Assembly: GCA_023336205.1 (NCBI GenBank)
Contig: JALQCR010000011.1
Coordinates: 1-64,000, forward strand
Direction: 5' to 3'
Length of the DNA: 64,000 nucleotides
DNA from: Pseudanabaena sp. Salubria-1
GTDB lineage: Bacteria; Cyanobacteriota; Cyanobacteriia; Pseudanabaenales; Pseudanabaenaceae
The notes beneath the pieces are model-generated. The model saw only the letters and a list, made by a program, of their open reading frames with translations, did no database searches and was not told where the DNA came from. Numbering within the stretch: the stretch's first letter is position 1; every line of letters starts with the position of its first letter. Positions 55,480-64,000 of the stretch are shown here, in pieces. The translations under genes and the position numbers were made by a program.

Positions 55480-55517
55480 ACCTACATTGTAACTACAAAG
55501 TAGTTTATAAGCAATCT

Positions 55518-55574
55518 ATAAAACCCAAAACTGTTTCGGTGAGCGAAGCCTGCCGAAACAGTTTTGGGTTTTAT
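55518..55574. terminator. Hairpin after proC
   Basis: 22-base exact arms (ATAAAACCCAAAACTGTTTC onward) around a 13-base loop, 14 bases past the proC stop and upstream of brnT. Confidence 0.65.
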
Positions 55575-55587
55575 TAACTTTTCGATC

Positions 55588-56382
55588 CTAATTACCCAAT
55601 TCGTCAGCGCGACGGGTTGCGGCAAGCACGGCTTCTATCATAGCGGAACGCAAGCCTGCTTTTTCTAATTGGGCGATCGCAGCAATGGTTGTACCTGCGG
55701 GACTAGTGACTTGATCCTTTAGCTGAGCAGGATGTAGCTTAGTTTCACTTAATAACTGCGCTGTCCCTAAAACTGTTTGGGTGGCAAGCTGCATCGCGAT
55801 CGCCCTCGGCAATCCTGCCGCTACTCCCCCATCAGCCATTGCTTCAACCATGAGCGCAACATAAGCGGGACCAGAACCAGATAAACCAGTCACAGCATTC
55901 ATCAGCGACTCGGCAACTTCAACAACCGTACCGACCGCTCCAAAAATTTTTCGCACAGCATCTAGCTGCGCTGTAGTTACTAAGGCATTAGCTGCGATCG
56001 CGGTTACACCTGCACCTACCTGCGCTGGTGTATTTGGCATGGCTCGGATAATTGACTTAGAGGGAAACATCCCCTCTAGTTGAGCCAAAGTGACACCAGC
56101 TAAAATTGACACAATACAAGGTGCAGGAGCATTCGCAAGACCAATTGCCGCAGCGTTTAACGATTGCGGCTTCACGGCAAGCAGCATAATCTCTGCTTCG
56201 GCAGCCACCAAATTGTTTGGCGTAACTTGCACGCCATACTTTTTTTCTAAAAGAGCGCGACGCTCTGGCATCGGGTCACTGACGCAGACATCGGATGGCA
56301 GGTAAATATTACTAGCGACAAGGCGAGACAAAATTGCCTCACCCATTACACCGCCACCGATAATACTGAGTTGAGCTTTCAA
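55588..56382 (-). CDS. proC: Pyrroline-5-carboxylate reductase
   Basis: NAD(P)H-dependent last step of proline synthesis. It has 264 residues. The N-terminal Rossmann loop is LSIIGGGVMGEAILSRL; the substrate and dimerisation blocks include RAMPNTPAQVGAGVTAI, TGLSGSGPAYVALMVEAM and DQVTSPAGTTIAAI. It lies 22 bases after sepF on the same strand. The order pipY-sepF-proC is the conserved cyanobacterial and Gram-positive division-gene neighbourhood. Confidence 0.96.
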   Translation of the reverse strand: MKAQLSIIGGGVMGEAILSRLVASNIYLPSDVCVSDPMPERRALLEKKYGVQVTPNNLVAAEAEIMLLAVKPQSLNAAAIGLANAPAPCIVSILAGVTLAQLEGMFPSKSIIRAMPNTPAQVGAGVTAIAANALVTTAQLDAVRKIFGAVGTVVEVAESLMNAVTGLSGSGPAYVALMVEAMADGGVAAGLPRAIAMQLATQTVLGTAQLLSETKLHPAQLKDQVTSPAGTTIAAIAQLEKAGLRSAMIEAVLAATRRADELGN

Positions 56383-56404
56383 TGATTCACCAATAACCTA
56401 GATC

Positions 56405-56989
56405 TTATTGAGCGAAACGGCTAACAGGTGCTTCAGAAGCCCATGCTGGAGCAGGAGCTGCGGTAGGACGTACTACGCGAGGCTGAGGCATTGGCGCTTC
56501 GTTCAATACTGAAGACTGTGATGAAACTTGAACACAGGAAGGTGCAAACAAGAAGATGCTATCGCCAATGCGTTCTTGATGACCATCAAGGGCATAAGTA
56601 CCACCAGCAATAAAGTCAACTGCACGTTGAGCTTGATCGGGGTCCATCATTGTCAAGTTCAGCACAACTGATTTGCGTTCACGCAATGCTTGGATTGCTT
56701 GAGGCATTTCTTCAAAACTGCGAGGCTCCATCACCATTACTTGGGACAAACCATTTGCAGCGCCAGGCATACCAATTACATTGCTCATGTTTTCAGAAGT
56801 TGCTCTTAAAGCGGTGGGACGTTCACGGGTGCGGCGAGCTTGAGGCTCTTCAGGTTCTGGTGCGATCGCGCCATTATCTTCTTGATAAATGTCTTGGTAT
56901 TCACGGCCGGAAGCTTCATCGTACTCATATTCGTACTCTTGAGTTTCAGACAGACCAACAAAATCCTTGAGCTTAGTAAAAATTCCCAT
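56405..56989 (-). CDS. sepF: Cell division protein SepF
   Basis: FtsZ-associated division protein (Cdv2 in Synechococcus), binding the membrane and the Z ring. It has 194 residues. The N-terminus [20 protein letters not shown] contains the membrane-binding helix; a variable acidic linker follows. The SepF core has [40 protein letters not shown] and [10 protein letters not shown]. It is downstream of pipY by more than 800 bases, so it has its own promoter, and 22 bases ahead of proC. Confidence 0.93.
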   Translation of the reverse strand: MGIFTKLKDFVGLSETQEYEYEYDEASGREYQDIYQEDNGAIAPEPEEPQARRTRERPTALRATSENMSNVIGMPGAANGLSQVMVMEPRSFEEMPQAIQALRERKSVVLNLTMMDPDQAQRAVDFIAGGTYALDGHQERIGDSIFLFAPSCVQVSSQSSVLNEAPMPQPRVVRPTAAPAPAWASEAPVSRFAQ

Positions 56990-57770
56990 CGTAATTAACT
57001 CCTAGTGTTTGCTCCTCAGTTTTGGTTTGGAAACCGAAACATCATACTTCTAGACTAGATGAGGAGTGCAATCTAATTAAGCAGTCTTAAATAATGTAAA
57101 GAGCTGCTTTGTCTAGTTGTGCTAAGTTGCCTTTTCTGTCCAAAACAGTATTGACAAAATATTTACTCGCAGACTGTAACCGATAACAGGCAAAAAAGCT
57201 AGATATGGTTATTAATTTTTTTTAATACGACAAAACACGACTTTTATTTGACAAAGCCTTGTAGCACATAGGGCTTAACTACTTAAGTAAACTAGTTACC
57301 TATGAAGAAACCTTTTTAATACTTAACAAGTTTTTAATAATTGAGTAAACCTGTTTCCTATCAAGGACTTAGCAAAATCAATTTGTTTTTGCTAAGAGCG
57401 TCTATGTGAGTCTAAATGATGATAATTGCACAATGTGACATCACGATAAAAACTTAGTTAGAAAGAATCTTTCTCATGGTTTTTCGTATTAGTAATCACA
57501 AAAGACAAAAACCATAACATCAGAATGGATAGCAATCTCTTGAATGAATACTGACTTTGGGGTATCAGTTTTTTATTCGCAATTAAAGTGTTCTAGGATA
57601 CAGAAAACACAGTAATTTATTGTATTGCCATCATTAAATTAAAATTGACGTTGTCAGGATTAGAAAAACCCTCAACGTAAATGAGGACAAGCTGTTTGCC
57701 TTAGAACGCTAAACTTATATCAGGTTTGTGCATATCTGGCAAGTAAAAAATTGATTTTGGTGTTTCTAGT
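56990..57770. other. Long gene-free region upstream of sepF
   Basis: About 780 AT-rich bases without a credible gene or strong hairpin between pipY and sepF. It should contain the sepF promoter and perhaps a long leader. No tRNA-like or known riboswitch pattern was recognised. Confidence 0.55.
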
Positions 57771-57821
57771 ACCTAAATAATCGGTAAGACTGGCTATGCC
57801 AGTCTTACCGATTATTTAGGT
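57771..57821. terminator. pipY terminator hairpin
   Basis: 24-base exact arms (ACCTAAATAATCGGTAAGAC onward) with loop TAT; the stem includes the pipY stop codon. Confidence 0.7.
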
Positions 57822-58495
57822 GCAAAAATCTGGCTACCAACGCGGATGAGCGAAGCACCTGCTTTGACCGCGATCGCATAGTCCGCTGACATCCCCATTG
57901 AGAGTTCTTGAATATTAGTCCAACCGAGCGATCGCAGTTTTGCAGCTAATTCACCAACGCGACTAAATACTTCATAGGCTTGAGACTCGTCTAAGCCAAG
58001 TGGCAAGATCGTCATTAGTCCCACGATATTGAGATTTTGGAGTTTTTCAAGCCTTGGTAAGTCAGCTAGGAGTTCTGATTCTGACCAACCAGATTTGTCA
58101 GGGTCTTCGGCGAGCTTAACCTGTAATAAAAGCTTTGGTGATTTACCAAGTTCGGTGACTAGGCGATCGCATTGCTCCGCCAGACTAAGCCGATCAATGG
58201 AATGTATCCAGTCAAATTGGGCGATCGCAGCTCTTGCCTTGTTACTTTGCAAAGAACCGATCATGTGCCAAGTGATATCGGTTAAATCCGCTAATTCTTC
58301 TTGCTTAATTTTTGCATCCTGTACCCGTGATTCTGCAAAGTCGCGCACATCTGCGGCATAGGCTGCACGTATCGCCTCAGTAGTCGTATATTTGCTGACC
58401 GCAACGAGTTTTACCTGCGGCGGAATGTTGGCACGAATTTGATTGAGGCGTTTTGCGATTATTTGACTAAGCGAATCAGGATTGACTTCAGACAT
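57812..58495 (-). CDS. pipY: PLP homeostasis protein (YggS/PipY)
   Basis: PLP-binding protein without known catalysis that balances vitamin B6 and amino/keto acids; in cyanobacteria it is called PipY and is functionally tied to PipX. It has 227 residues. The lysine that binds PLP is in VKLVAVSKYTTTEAI. Other blocks are ITWHMIGSLQSNKARAA, LLLQVKLAEDPDKSGWSESE and LSMGMSADYAIAVKAGASLI-like end followed by VRVGSQIF-type sequence (IRVGSQIFA). It is divergent from pheT. Confidence 0.93.
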   Translation of the reverse strand: MSEVNPDSLSQIIAKRLNQIRANIPPQVKLVAVSKYTTTEAIRAAYAADVRDFAESRVQDAKIKQEELADLTDITWHMIGSLQSNKARAAIAQFDWIHSIDRLSLAEQCDRLVTELGKSPKLLLQVKLAEDPDKSGWSESELLADLPRLEKLQNLNIVGLMTILPLGLDESQAYEVFSRVGELAAKLRSLGWTNIQELSMGMSADYAIAVKAGASLIRVGSQIFAPK

Positions 58496-58584
58496 GAAAT
58501 GCAGTTGTCAAGTTTGGAGTGCGGATTTTGCTAAACTACTATAACCTGAATATTTCTTAATACTCTTTTCTCCAGAATTTCCCA

Positions 58585-60996
58585 ATGCGTATCTCTCTTA
58601 ATTGGCTCCGTGAACTTGTAGACTGCGATCTCTCGCCGCAAGAGCTAGATGAAAAACTGACGATGGCAGGCTTTGAGGTCGAGTCAATAGAAGATCGCAG
58701 GACATGGGCTGAGGGAGTTGTGGTTGGACATATCCTTACGGCTGAGCGTCACCCTAATGCTGATAAATTGCAGGTATGTAAAGTAGACATCGGCGCACCT
58801 GAGCCTTTACAAATCGTCTGTGGGGCGGCAAATGCTAGACAGGGTTTGTTTGTACCTGTAGCCACGATTGGTACTTATTTGCCAACGGTTGATTTGAAAT
58901 TGCGTCCCACGAAGTTGCGTGGTGAACGTTCTGAGGGGATGATTTGTTCACTTGCAGAAATTGGGCTAGCTAAAGAATCAAGCGGTATCCATGAATTTCC
59001 TGAAGGCGTGACCGTTGGGTCAGATGTGCGTCCCTTGCTTGGACTCGATGACGCGATCCTTGATGTGACTTCAACAGCTAACCGTGCTGATGCCCTCAGC
59101 ATGGTGGGAATTGCCCGTGAAGTAGCAGCGCTACTCGGCAAAGAAGTGCGATTACCCTTAGCAACTACAGATTTTCAGCCAAAAGCCGCGAATTGGGTAA
59201 CGGTAGAAGAGCCTAAATCCTGTCCTGCCTACGTTGGGACATTGATTAAGGGCGTAAAAGTTGCACCTTCGCCTGATTGGTTGAAGCGTCGCGTTGAAGC
59301 GGCGGGAATGCGCTCTATTAACAATATCGTCGATATTACCAACTACATTTTGCTGGAGTGGGGACAGCCTCTCCATGCCTTTGATGCGGATACTTTGGCT
59401 GACGGGCTCAAGATTGGCGTGCGCTTTGCAAAGTCTGGTGAAAAGATCAAAACTCTTGACGATGCCGATCGCAGTCTTACTAGTCAAAATTTGTTGATTA
59501 CGTCGGGCGACAAACCGATCGCGATCGCAGGGGTGATGGGTGGCGCAGAAACTGAAGTTTCTGAAAAAACTATCAACATCATTTTAGAGGCAGCTCTATT
59601 TACGCAGGTCACTACAAGGCGTTCAGCTCGCGCTCAAGGACTACGCACTGAGGCATCGGCACGCTATGAACGCGGCGTTAATCAAGCTGCGCTCGAATCT
59701 GCTTCGGCAAAAGCAGTGCAGATGATTATGGAGATGGCTGGCGGAGAAGTCGTGGAGCAGAGTGTCATGGATGCTCGTTCCAAGGAAGTTCGCGTGATTG
59801 ATTTACGCTTGACTAAGGTTTGGCAAGTTCTTGGTGAAGTTGATCGCGAAGATGATGATGCATTAGCTTTGCTGTCTGAAGCGGAAGTTGAGCAGACTCT
59901 TAAGGTTTTATCCTTTGAGCTAGAAAAGCAACCCATCGAAGAAGGCAGCTATGCCACATGGAAAGTGACCGTTCCGCCCTATCGCTATGCTGATATTGAG
60001 CGCGAAATCGACTTGGTGGAAGAAATTGCGCGGATCTATGGCTACGATAAATTTGTGGAAACTTTACCCGCGCGAACTGAGTTTGGGTTCCTTTCCGCCG
60101 ATCAAGAAGGTGGTCGGATGATTCGAGCCGCCTTTCGTGCTGTCGGATTGAACGAAGTAATGCATATGTCCCTATGCAGTCCTGCTGAGTCTCATCAGGT
60201 GAAAATCAATAATCCTGTAGCGATCGAATATGGCGCTTTGCGTGGTGATTTACTCACTAATCTGATTGAGTCATGTGCTTTCAATATTAATCAAGGCAAT
60301 GGAATCCTGAATGGATTTGAAATTGGTCGCGTGTTCTGGCTCGATGAAGCTGGCAGTGATGAAACCGATCGCATTGCAGGTATTTTCGGTGGCGACCCCA
60401 CTGTTGGTACTTGGCAGCATGAATCCAAGCCCATGAATTTCTATGAAGCAAAGGGTCTACTGGATTCAGTCTTCCATAATCTCTGCATCTCGGTCGAGTA
60501 TCAGCCCGATCAAAAAGATGACCGCCTACACCCTGGTCGTACCGCTTCTCTCTGGATATCAGGTGAGCGCCTCGGTACATTCGGTCAGCTGCATCCACAA
60601 CTACGTGCTGAGAAAGAGCTACCTGATGAAATTTATGCCTTCGAGCTAGATTTCTACACATTGCTTGATGCGATGATGAAAAAGTCGATTCCTACTTTCC
60701 ATCCTTTCTCTACTTACCCCAGCAGCGATCGCGATATTGCTTTCTTCGCACCATTGAAGTTCACAGTTGCCGATATTCAGCGATCGATTACCCATGTGGG
60801 TGGCGAGTTGCTAGATTCGGTGACTCTCTTCGATCAGTACATCGGTAAAGGCGTTCCTGAAGGTTCTCGCAGTCTTGCCTTTAGACTAGTTTACCGAGCT
60901 AGCGATCGCACATTAACTGATGTCGATATTAATCCTGTTCATCAAAAGGTACGTGATTTACTCGAAGAGAAGTTCCAAGCAACATTAAGAAGTTAG
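58585..60996 (+). CDS. pheT: Phenylalanyl-tRNA synthetase beta subunit
   Basis: Beta chain of the alpha2-beta2 enzyme that charges tRNA(Phe). It has 803 residues, normal length. Order: N-terminal [20 protein letters not shown], the tRNA-binding (OB) domain around [15 protein letters not shown], the B3/B4 editing domain around [21 protein letters not shown]5 ([20 protein letters not shown]), the synthetase-like core and a C-terminal ferredoxin-like anticodon-binding domain ([17 protein letters not shown] to the end). pheS is not adjacent, which is common in cyanobacteria. A terminator follows. Confidence 0.96.
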   Translation: MRISLNWLRELVDCDLSPQELDEKLTMAGFEVESIEDRRTWAEGVVVGHILTAERHPNADKLQVCKVDIGAPEPLQIVCGAANARQGLFVPVATIGTYLPTVDLKLRPTKLRGERSEGMICSLAEIGLAKESSGIHEFPEGVTVGSDVRPLLGLDDAILDVTSTANRADALSMVGIAREVAALLGKEVRLPLATTDFQPKAANWVTVEEPKSCPAYVGTLIKGVKVAPSPDWLKRRVEAAGMRSINNIVDITNYILLEWGQPLHAFDADTLADGLKIGVRFAKSGEKIKTLDDADRSLTSQNLLITSGDKPIAIAGVMGGAETEVSEKTINIILEAALFTQVTTRRSARAQGLRTEASARYERGVNQAALESASAKAVQMIMEMAGGEVVEQSVMDARSKEVRVIDLRLTKVWQVLGEVDREDDDALALLSEAEVEQTLKVLSFELEKQPIEEGSYATWKVTVPPYRYADIEREIDLVEEIARIYGYDKFVETLPARTEFGFLSADQEGGRMIRAAFRAVGLNEVMHMSLCSPAESHQVKINNPVAIEYGALRGDLLTNLIESCAFNINQGNGILNGFEIGRVFWLDEAGSDETDRIAGIFGGDPTVGTWQHESKPMNFYEAKGLLDSVFHNLCISVEYQPDQKDDRLHPGRTASLWISGERLGTFGQLHPQLRAEKELPDEIYAFELDFYTLLDAMMKKSIPTFHPFSTYPSSDRDIAFFAPLKFTVADIQRSITHVGGELLDSVTLFDQYIGKGVPEGSRSLAFRLVYRASDRTLTDVDINPVHQKVRDLLEEKFQATLRS

Positions 60997-61041
60997 TGTG
61001 CTGTTAAAGCGATCGGCTTACATTGCGCTCAAACCCAAGCC

Positions 61042-61086
61042 AAAAAAAATTGAAAGTGTTGCTTTGCAACACTTTCAATTTTTTTT
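61042..61086. terminator. pheT terminator
   Basis: 21-base exact arms (AAAAAAAATTGAAAGTGTTG onward) with loop TTT and a T8 run, 46 bases after the pheT stop. A strong intrinsic terminator. Confidence 0.85.
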
Positions 61087-61126
61087 GATCTGGGTTGATT
61101 CGGTATAGAAATAAAAGGTTTGCTTT

Positions 61127-61170
61127 TTAATTCACAGAAGTGTTGCTACACTTTTGTGAATTGGTATTAC
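61127..61170. repeat. Palindromic repeat forming the 3' end of the kinase gene
   Basis: TTCACAGAAGTGTTGCTACA followed by CTTTTGTGAATTGGTATTA. It is related to the repeat at 1056-1103 with a few changes and encodes the last about 13 residues and stop of the histidine kinase. Confidence 0.65.
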
Positions 61171-64000
61171 TGGTTTCAATTAATTGTTGAACTAACTCAT
61201 TTAATTGTTTGAGTTTTACAGGTTTACTGACATAACTATTAGCTCCAGCGGATAGGCAACGTTCTTCATCACCGTCCATCGCTAAAGCAGTTAGAGCAAT
61301 GATAGGAGTATTTTGAAACTGGGGATCTTGACGAATTTGTTGAATAGCTTCGATTCCATCCATTATGGGCATTTGAATATCCATCAAAATCAGGTCAGGA
61401 TGTTCGGATTTTGCCAATGCGATCGCTTCGAGTCCATTGTTGGCAATAATAAATCGATAACCATAGATTTCTAGGTAGCCCACAATTGTGCTGATATTGG
61501 CTTCATGATCTTCTGCAAACAAGATGAGATGTGATACTTCTGTTTTGCTTGGGCTTGATGGTTGTGGTTGCGTTGCATGATCAGAAGTTCTAGTTAGCTC
61601 TGGGACAGACGCAGCAATATCACAAGGAAGTTCGATGCTAAAACAACTTCCAACCCCGACTTCACTCGTTAAGTTAATAACACCTCCATGAAGTTCTGTG
61701 ATCTGTTTCACCAAAGATAAACCTAAGCCTGTGCCTGTATATTGCCGATTGAGAGCACTATCAATTTGGATAAAGGGTTGAAAGATCCGAGCTATATCTT
61801 CTGAAGCAATACCAATTCCAGTATCAGTAATAGCTATTTTGATATAGCTTCTAGTTGATAATGTAATTGGTGCTTGTTCGCTTACAAGACGATTATGGTG
61901 CTCATTCGATGTATCTTGAAAACTTGATGATTCTGGATTTACATGTTGCTGGTGATGGCTTGCCTCCAAAGTAATACGTCCACCTGCTGGCGTGAATTTA
62001 ACCGCATTGTTGAGTAAATTAATTAGAACTTGCAGGATACGACGTTCATCAATTAATAGTTTTGGGAGCTGGGGGGGGATTTTCGTCTTGATCTGAATGC
62101 TTTTTTTCAGAGCCTGCTGTTTAATAAATGCCATGCTAGAGTTGCATAAAGAGCAGATATCTGTTGGCTGAACATCCAGCTCTATTTGTCCAGATTCAAT
62201 TTTGGCAACATCTAGAATGTCGTTAATCAGGCTTAGTAGATGATTACCACTATCTTCAATTGTTTTTAGGAATTTGATTTGTTTATCATTTAATGAGCCA
62301 AATATCATCTCTTGTAGGGTCTCAGACATACCTAAAATGGCATTGAGAGGTGTGCGGAGTTCATGGCTCATATTAGCGAGAAACTCGTCTTTCAGGCGAG
62401 TCGCACGCATGAGTTCTTCATAGGTTCTTTGGAGTTGGGCTTCTGCTTGCTTGCGATCGCTAATATCTCTCATAATGGTCGAAAAATTCTCGACATTGCC
62501 ATCGGCTGATTTGTGAGCAATAATGACTTGAGAAACAGGAATTTCTCCACCTTTCCCATCCAATAGCGCTAATTCTCCAGACCAACTACCTTCCTGTATC
62601 GCTATGGGTAGAGCCTGTTCAGCTATAATTTTATTTGTCCAATCTGGATGACATTCAGTAACAATACGATGAGCTTTAGGATCGCCAATTTCGGGACGGA
62701 GTTTGCGGAGTTGCTTGTTGTGCCACAAAATCTCACCTTGGGCATTGACCATCCCGATATAATCTGGCGTTGCTTCCAGTATTGCCGTAAGTTTTGTTTG
62801 TTCCTGTTCTAATTTTTTGCGATCGGTAATATCTATAATGACTCCATCCCAAACGATATCACCATTTTTATGTCGTTCAGGACGAGCAATAACTTGTACC
62901 CATTTTAGCCCTGCTTGGGGCAGAATCAACCTTTCTTCAACGAAGAATGGTTTCAAAGATTCAGCCGAAACTTTTACTTCTTCTAGTGTTATAGGCATGT
63001 CATCTGGGTGAACTCTCTCCCATAGATGGCTAACACTCTGGAGCACAATGTCTGGTTCAAGTTCAAAAATGTGCCGAACTTGAGGGCTCACATAGGTGCA
63101 TTCATCGCTTCCATCGGGATGTAAGATATAGCGATAAACCATTCCAGGTAGACTTTCTGTGATCCGTTGAAACTTCGTTTCGCTCTCTTGCAGGGCAATT
63201 TCTGCTGTTTTGCGTTCCGTAATATCTGTCAGCGTGCCGACAAAGCCAATGAGATTACCAGTGTCATCGAACTCTTGAACAACTTGAGAATAAAACCAAT
63301 TGATCGTGCCATCTGGTCGTAAATGCCGTCCCTCTCCAGTTTTTAGAAAATTAGAATCGGGAGAGGCATGTTCATGCAGGTACTTCAATTCTTCAAGAGC
63401 ATGATTGCGAGCGTCAGGATGCAAGGCATTCATCCACCCTCGCCCCAAAGCCGATTCCGCAGAGCGACCCGTCATTTCGCACCAACGATGATTCACATAG
63501 GTGCAATTGAGCTGTACATCAAATCGAAAAATTGCTACAGGTGCAGCAGCAGCCAAGCTTGAATACCGCCGTTCACTTTCTTGGAGTGCAATTTCTGCCT
63601 GTTTACGCGCTGTAATATTTGTGTCGGAGCCAATCATGCGAATGGCTTGCCCAGTCTCATCTCGTAAAGCCTGTCCCCGATCGAGTATCCAAATATAGGA
63701 ACCATCTTTGCAACGTGTCCGATATTCTAATTCTCAAAATTCCGTCTCTCCTGCTAGATGGGCATTAAGTTGGGCAAAGATGCGATCGTAGTCGTCAGGG
63801 TGAACCCGACTCTCACATTCATTAACCGAATCACTAATCTCGTCCTCAGCAAAGCCCCGCATCTCTTTCCAGCGAGTGGAAAAAAACTTCTTATTCCCTG
63901 TGATATCCCAATCCCAAATACCAGCATTCGATCCTTTGAGCGCCAATTGCCAACGCTCTTCGCTCATTTGTAAAGCCGCTGTCCGTTCTGTAACTCGAAT
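61127..64000 (-). pseudogene. Hybrid sensor histidine kinase with in-frame stop; gene runs off the window
   Basis: Multi-PAS sensor kinase ending in a receiver. In the main open stretch (836 codons, to 63637) are PAS/PAC units (typical joins such as FVGTLTDITERKTAEIALQE), then HisKA with the phospho-His in FLANMSHELRTPLNAILGMS, the ATPase boxes LINLLNNAVKFTP, DTGIGI and GTGLGLSL, and a receiver with Asp in LILMDIQMPIMDG. Upstream the same frame continues through YRTRCKDGSYIWILDRGQAL to a TGA at 63734-63736, and beyond it through another PAS (WQLALKGSNAGIWDWDITG) to the window edge. Only this one codon breaks the gene. It may be a nonsense mutation or a sequencing error; the downstream part could still be made from an internal start such as ATG 63637. 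Confidence 0.85.

Noticed and set aside
56990..57811. Possible RNase P RNA, tmRNA or 6S RNA in the long gap before sepF
   Set aside because: None of the conserved core sequences of these RNAs could be recognised by eye.

Overview
The window is chromosomal DNA of a cyanobacterium. The evidence is Ycf3 (photosystem I assembly), PipX and a PipY-type PLP protein (PII signalling), SepF, a DesC-type desaturase, the cyanobacterial 2-oxoglutarate decarboxylase / succinic semialdehyde dehydrogenase pair, and very frequent HIP1 octamers (GCGATCGC) in genes and spacers. Genus is not resolved; a Pseudanabaena-like organism would fit. No rRNA or tRNA gene was seen; one RNA gene, the small SRP RNA, lies just before argG.

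Layout. 0-8.7 kb: rplU-rpmA, a lone receiver protein, gatC, ycf3, an ABC-2 permease, an RRM protein, a SecD-P1-like lipoprotein, secD-secF and small membrane or relic genes. 8.7-13.7 kb: a membrane-anchored PAS/PP2C (SpoIIE-type) phosphatase gene split by one copy of a 1258-bp IS, with a second identical copy inverted just upstream. 14-21.3 kb: housekeeping genes (ffs, argG, PH and Lon-N proteins, ald) and an ECF transporter module (ecfT plus a fused double ATPase). 21.4-42.6 kb: a type I CRISPR-Cas locus of the I-MYXAN (Dev) kind. Its order is WYL regulator, cas6, cas3, cas8, cas7, cas5, a two-gene cassette (DUF5674-like gene plus an unknown gene), cas4-cas1 fusion, cas2, leader, and an array of 81 repeats and 80 spacers. 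42.6-48.1 kb: 2-OGDC, SSADH, a metal-type MerR regulator, desC and pipX. 48.1-53.7 kb: toxin-antitoxin pairs and relics, then a giant TPR protein and its P-loop ATPase partner. 53.9-64 kb: purM, brnTA, proC-sepF-pipY, pheT and a large hybrid histidine kinase with an in-frame stop.

The CRISPR locus is the centre of interest. It has been hit by three different insertion sequences, each with a readable target-site duplication: one in front of the operon (7-bp TATAATT), an ISKra4-type element inside cas8 (9-bp), and an IS1-type element inside the DUF5674-like gene (8-bp). Removing each element and one duplication restores both split reading frames exactly, so the insertions look recent. As read, adaptation (cas4-cas1, cas2, leader, long array) looks intact while the Cascade large subunit is split. 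A CRISPR-repeat-like hairpin (17 of 19 bases identical to the repeat core) lies just upstream of cas4-cas1 and may be a regulatory or ancestral element.

Other points: an uncharacterised ATPase + degenerate-NTPase/TPR pair resembling a two-protein NLR-like (STAND) system beside TA modules; a soluble SecD periplasmic domain recast as a lipoprotein; and a genome habit of placing long, nearly perfect, sequence-unrelated hairpins after genes.
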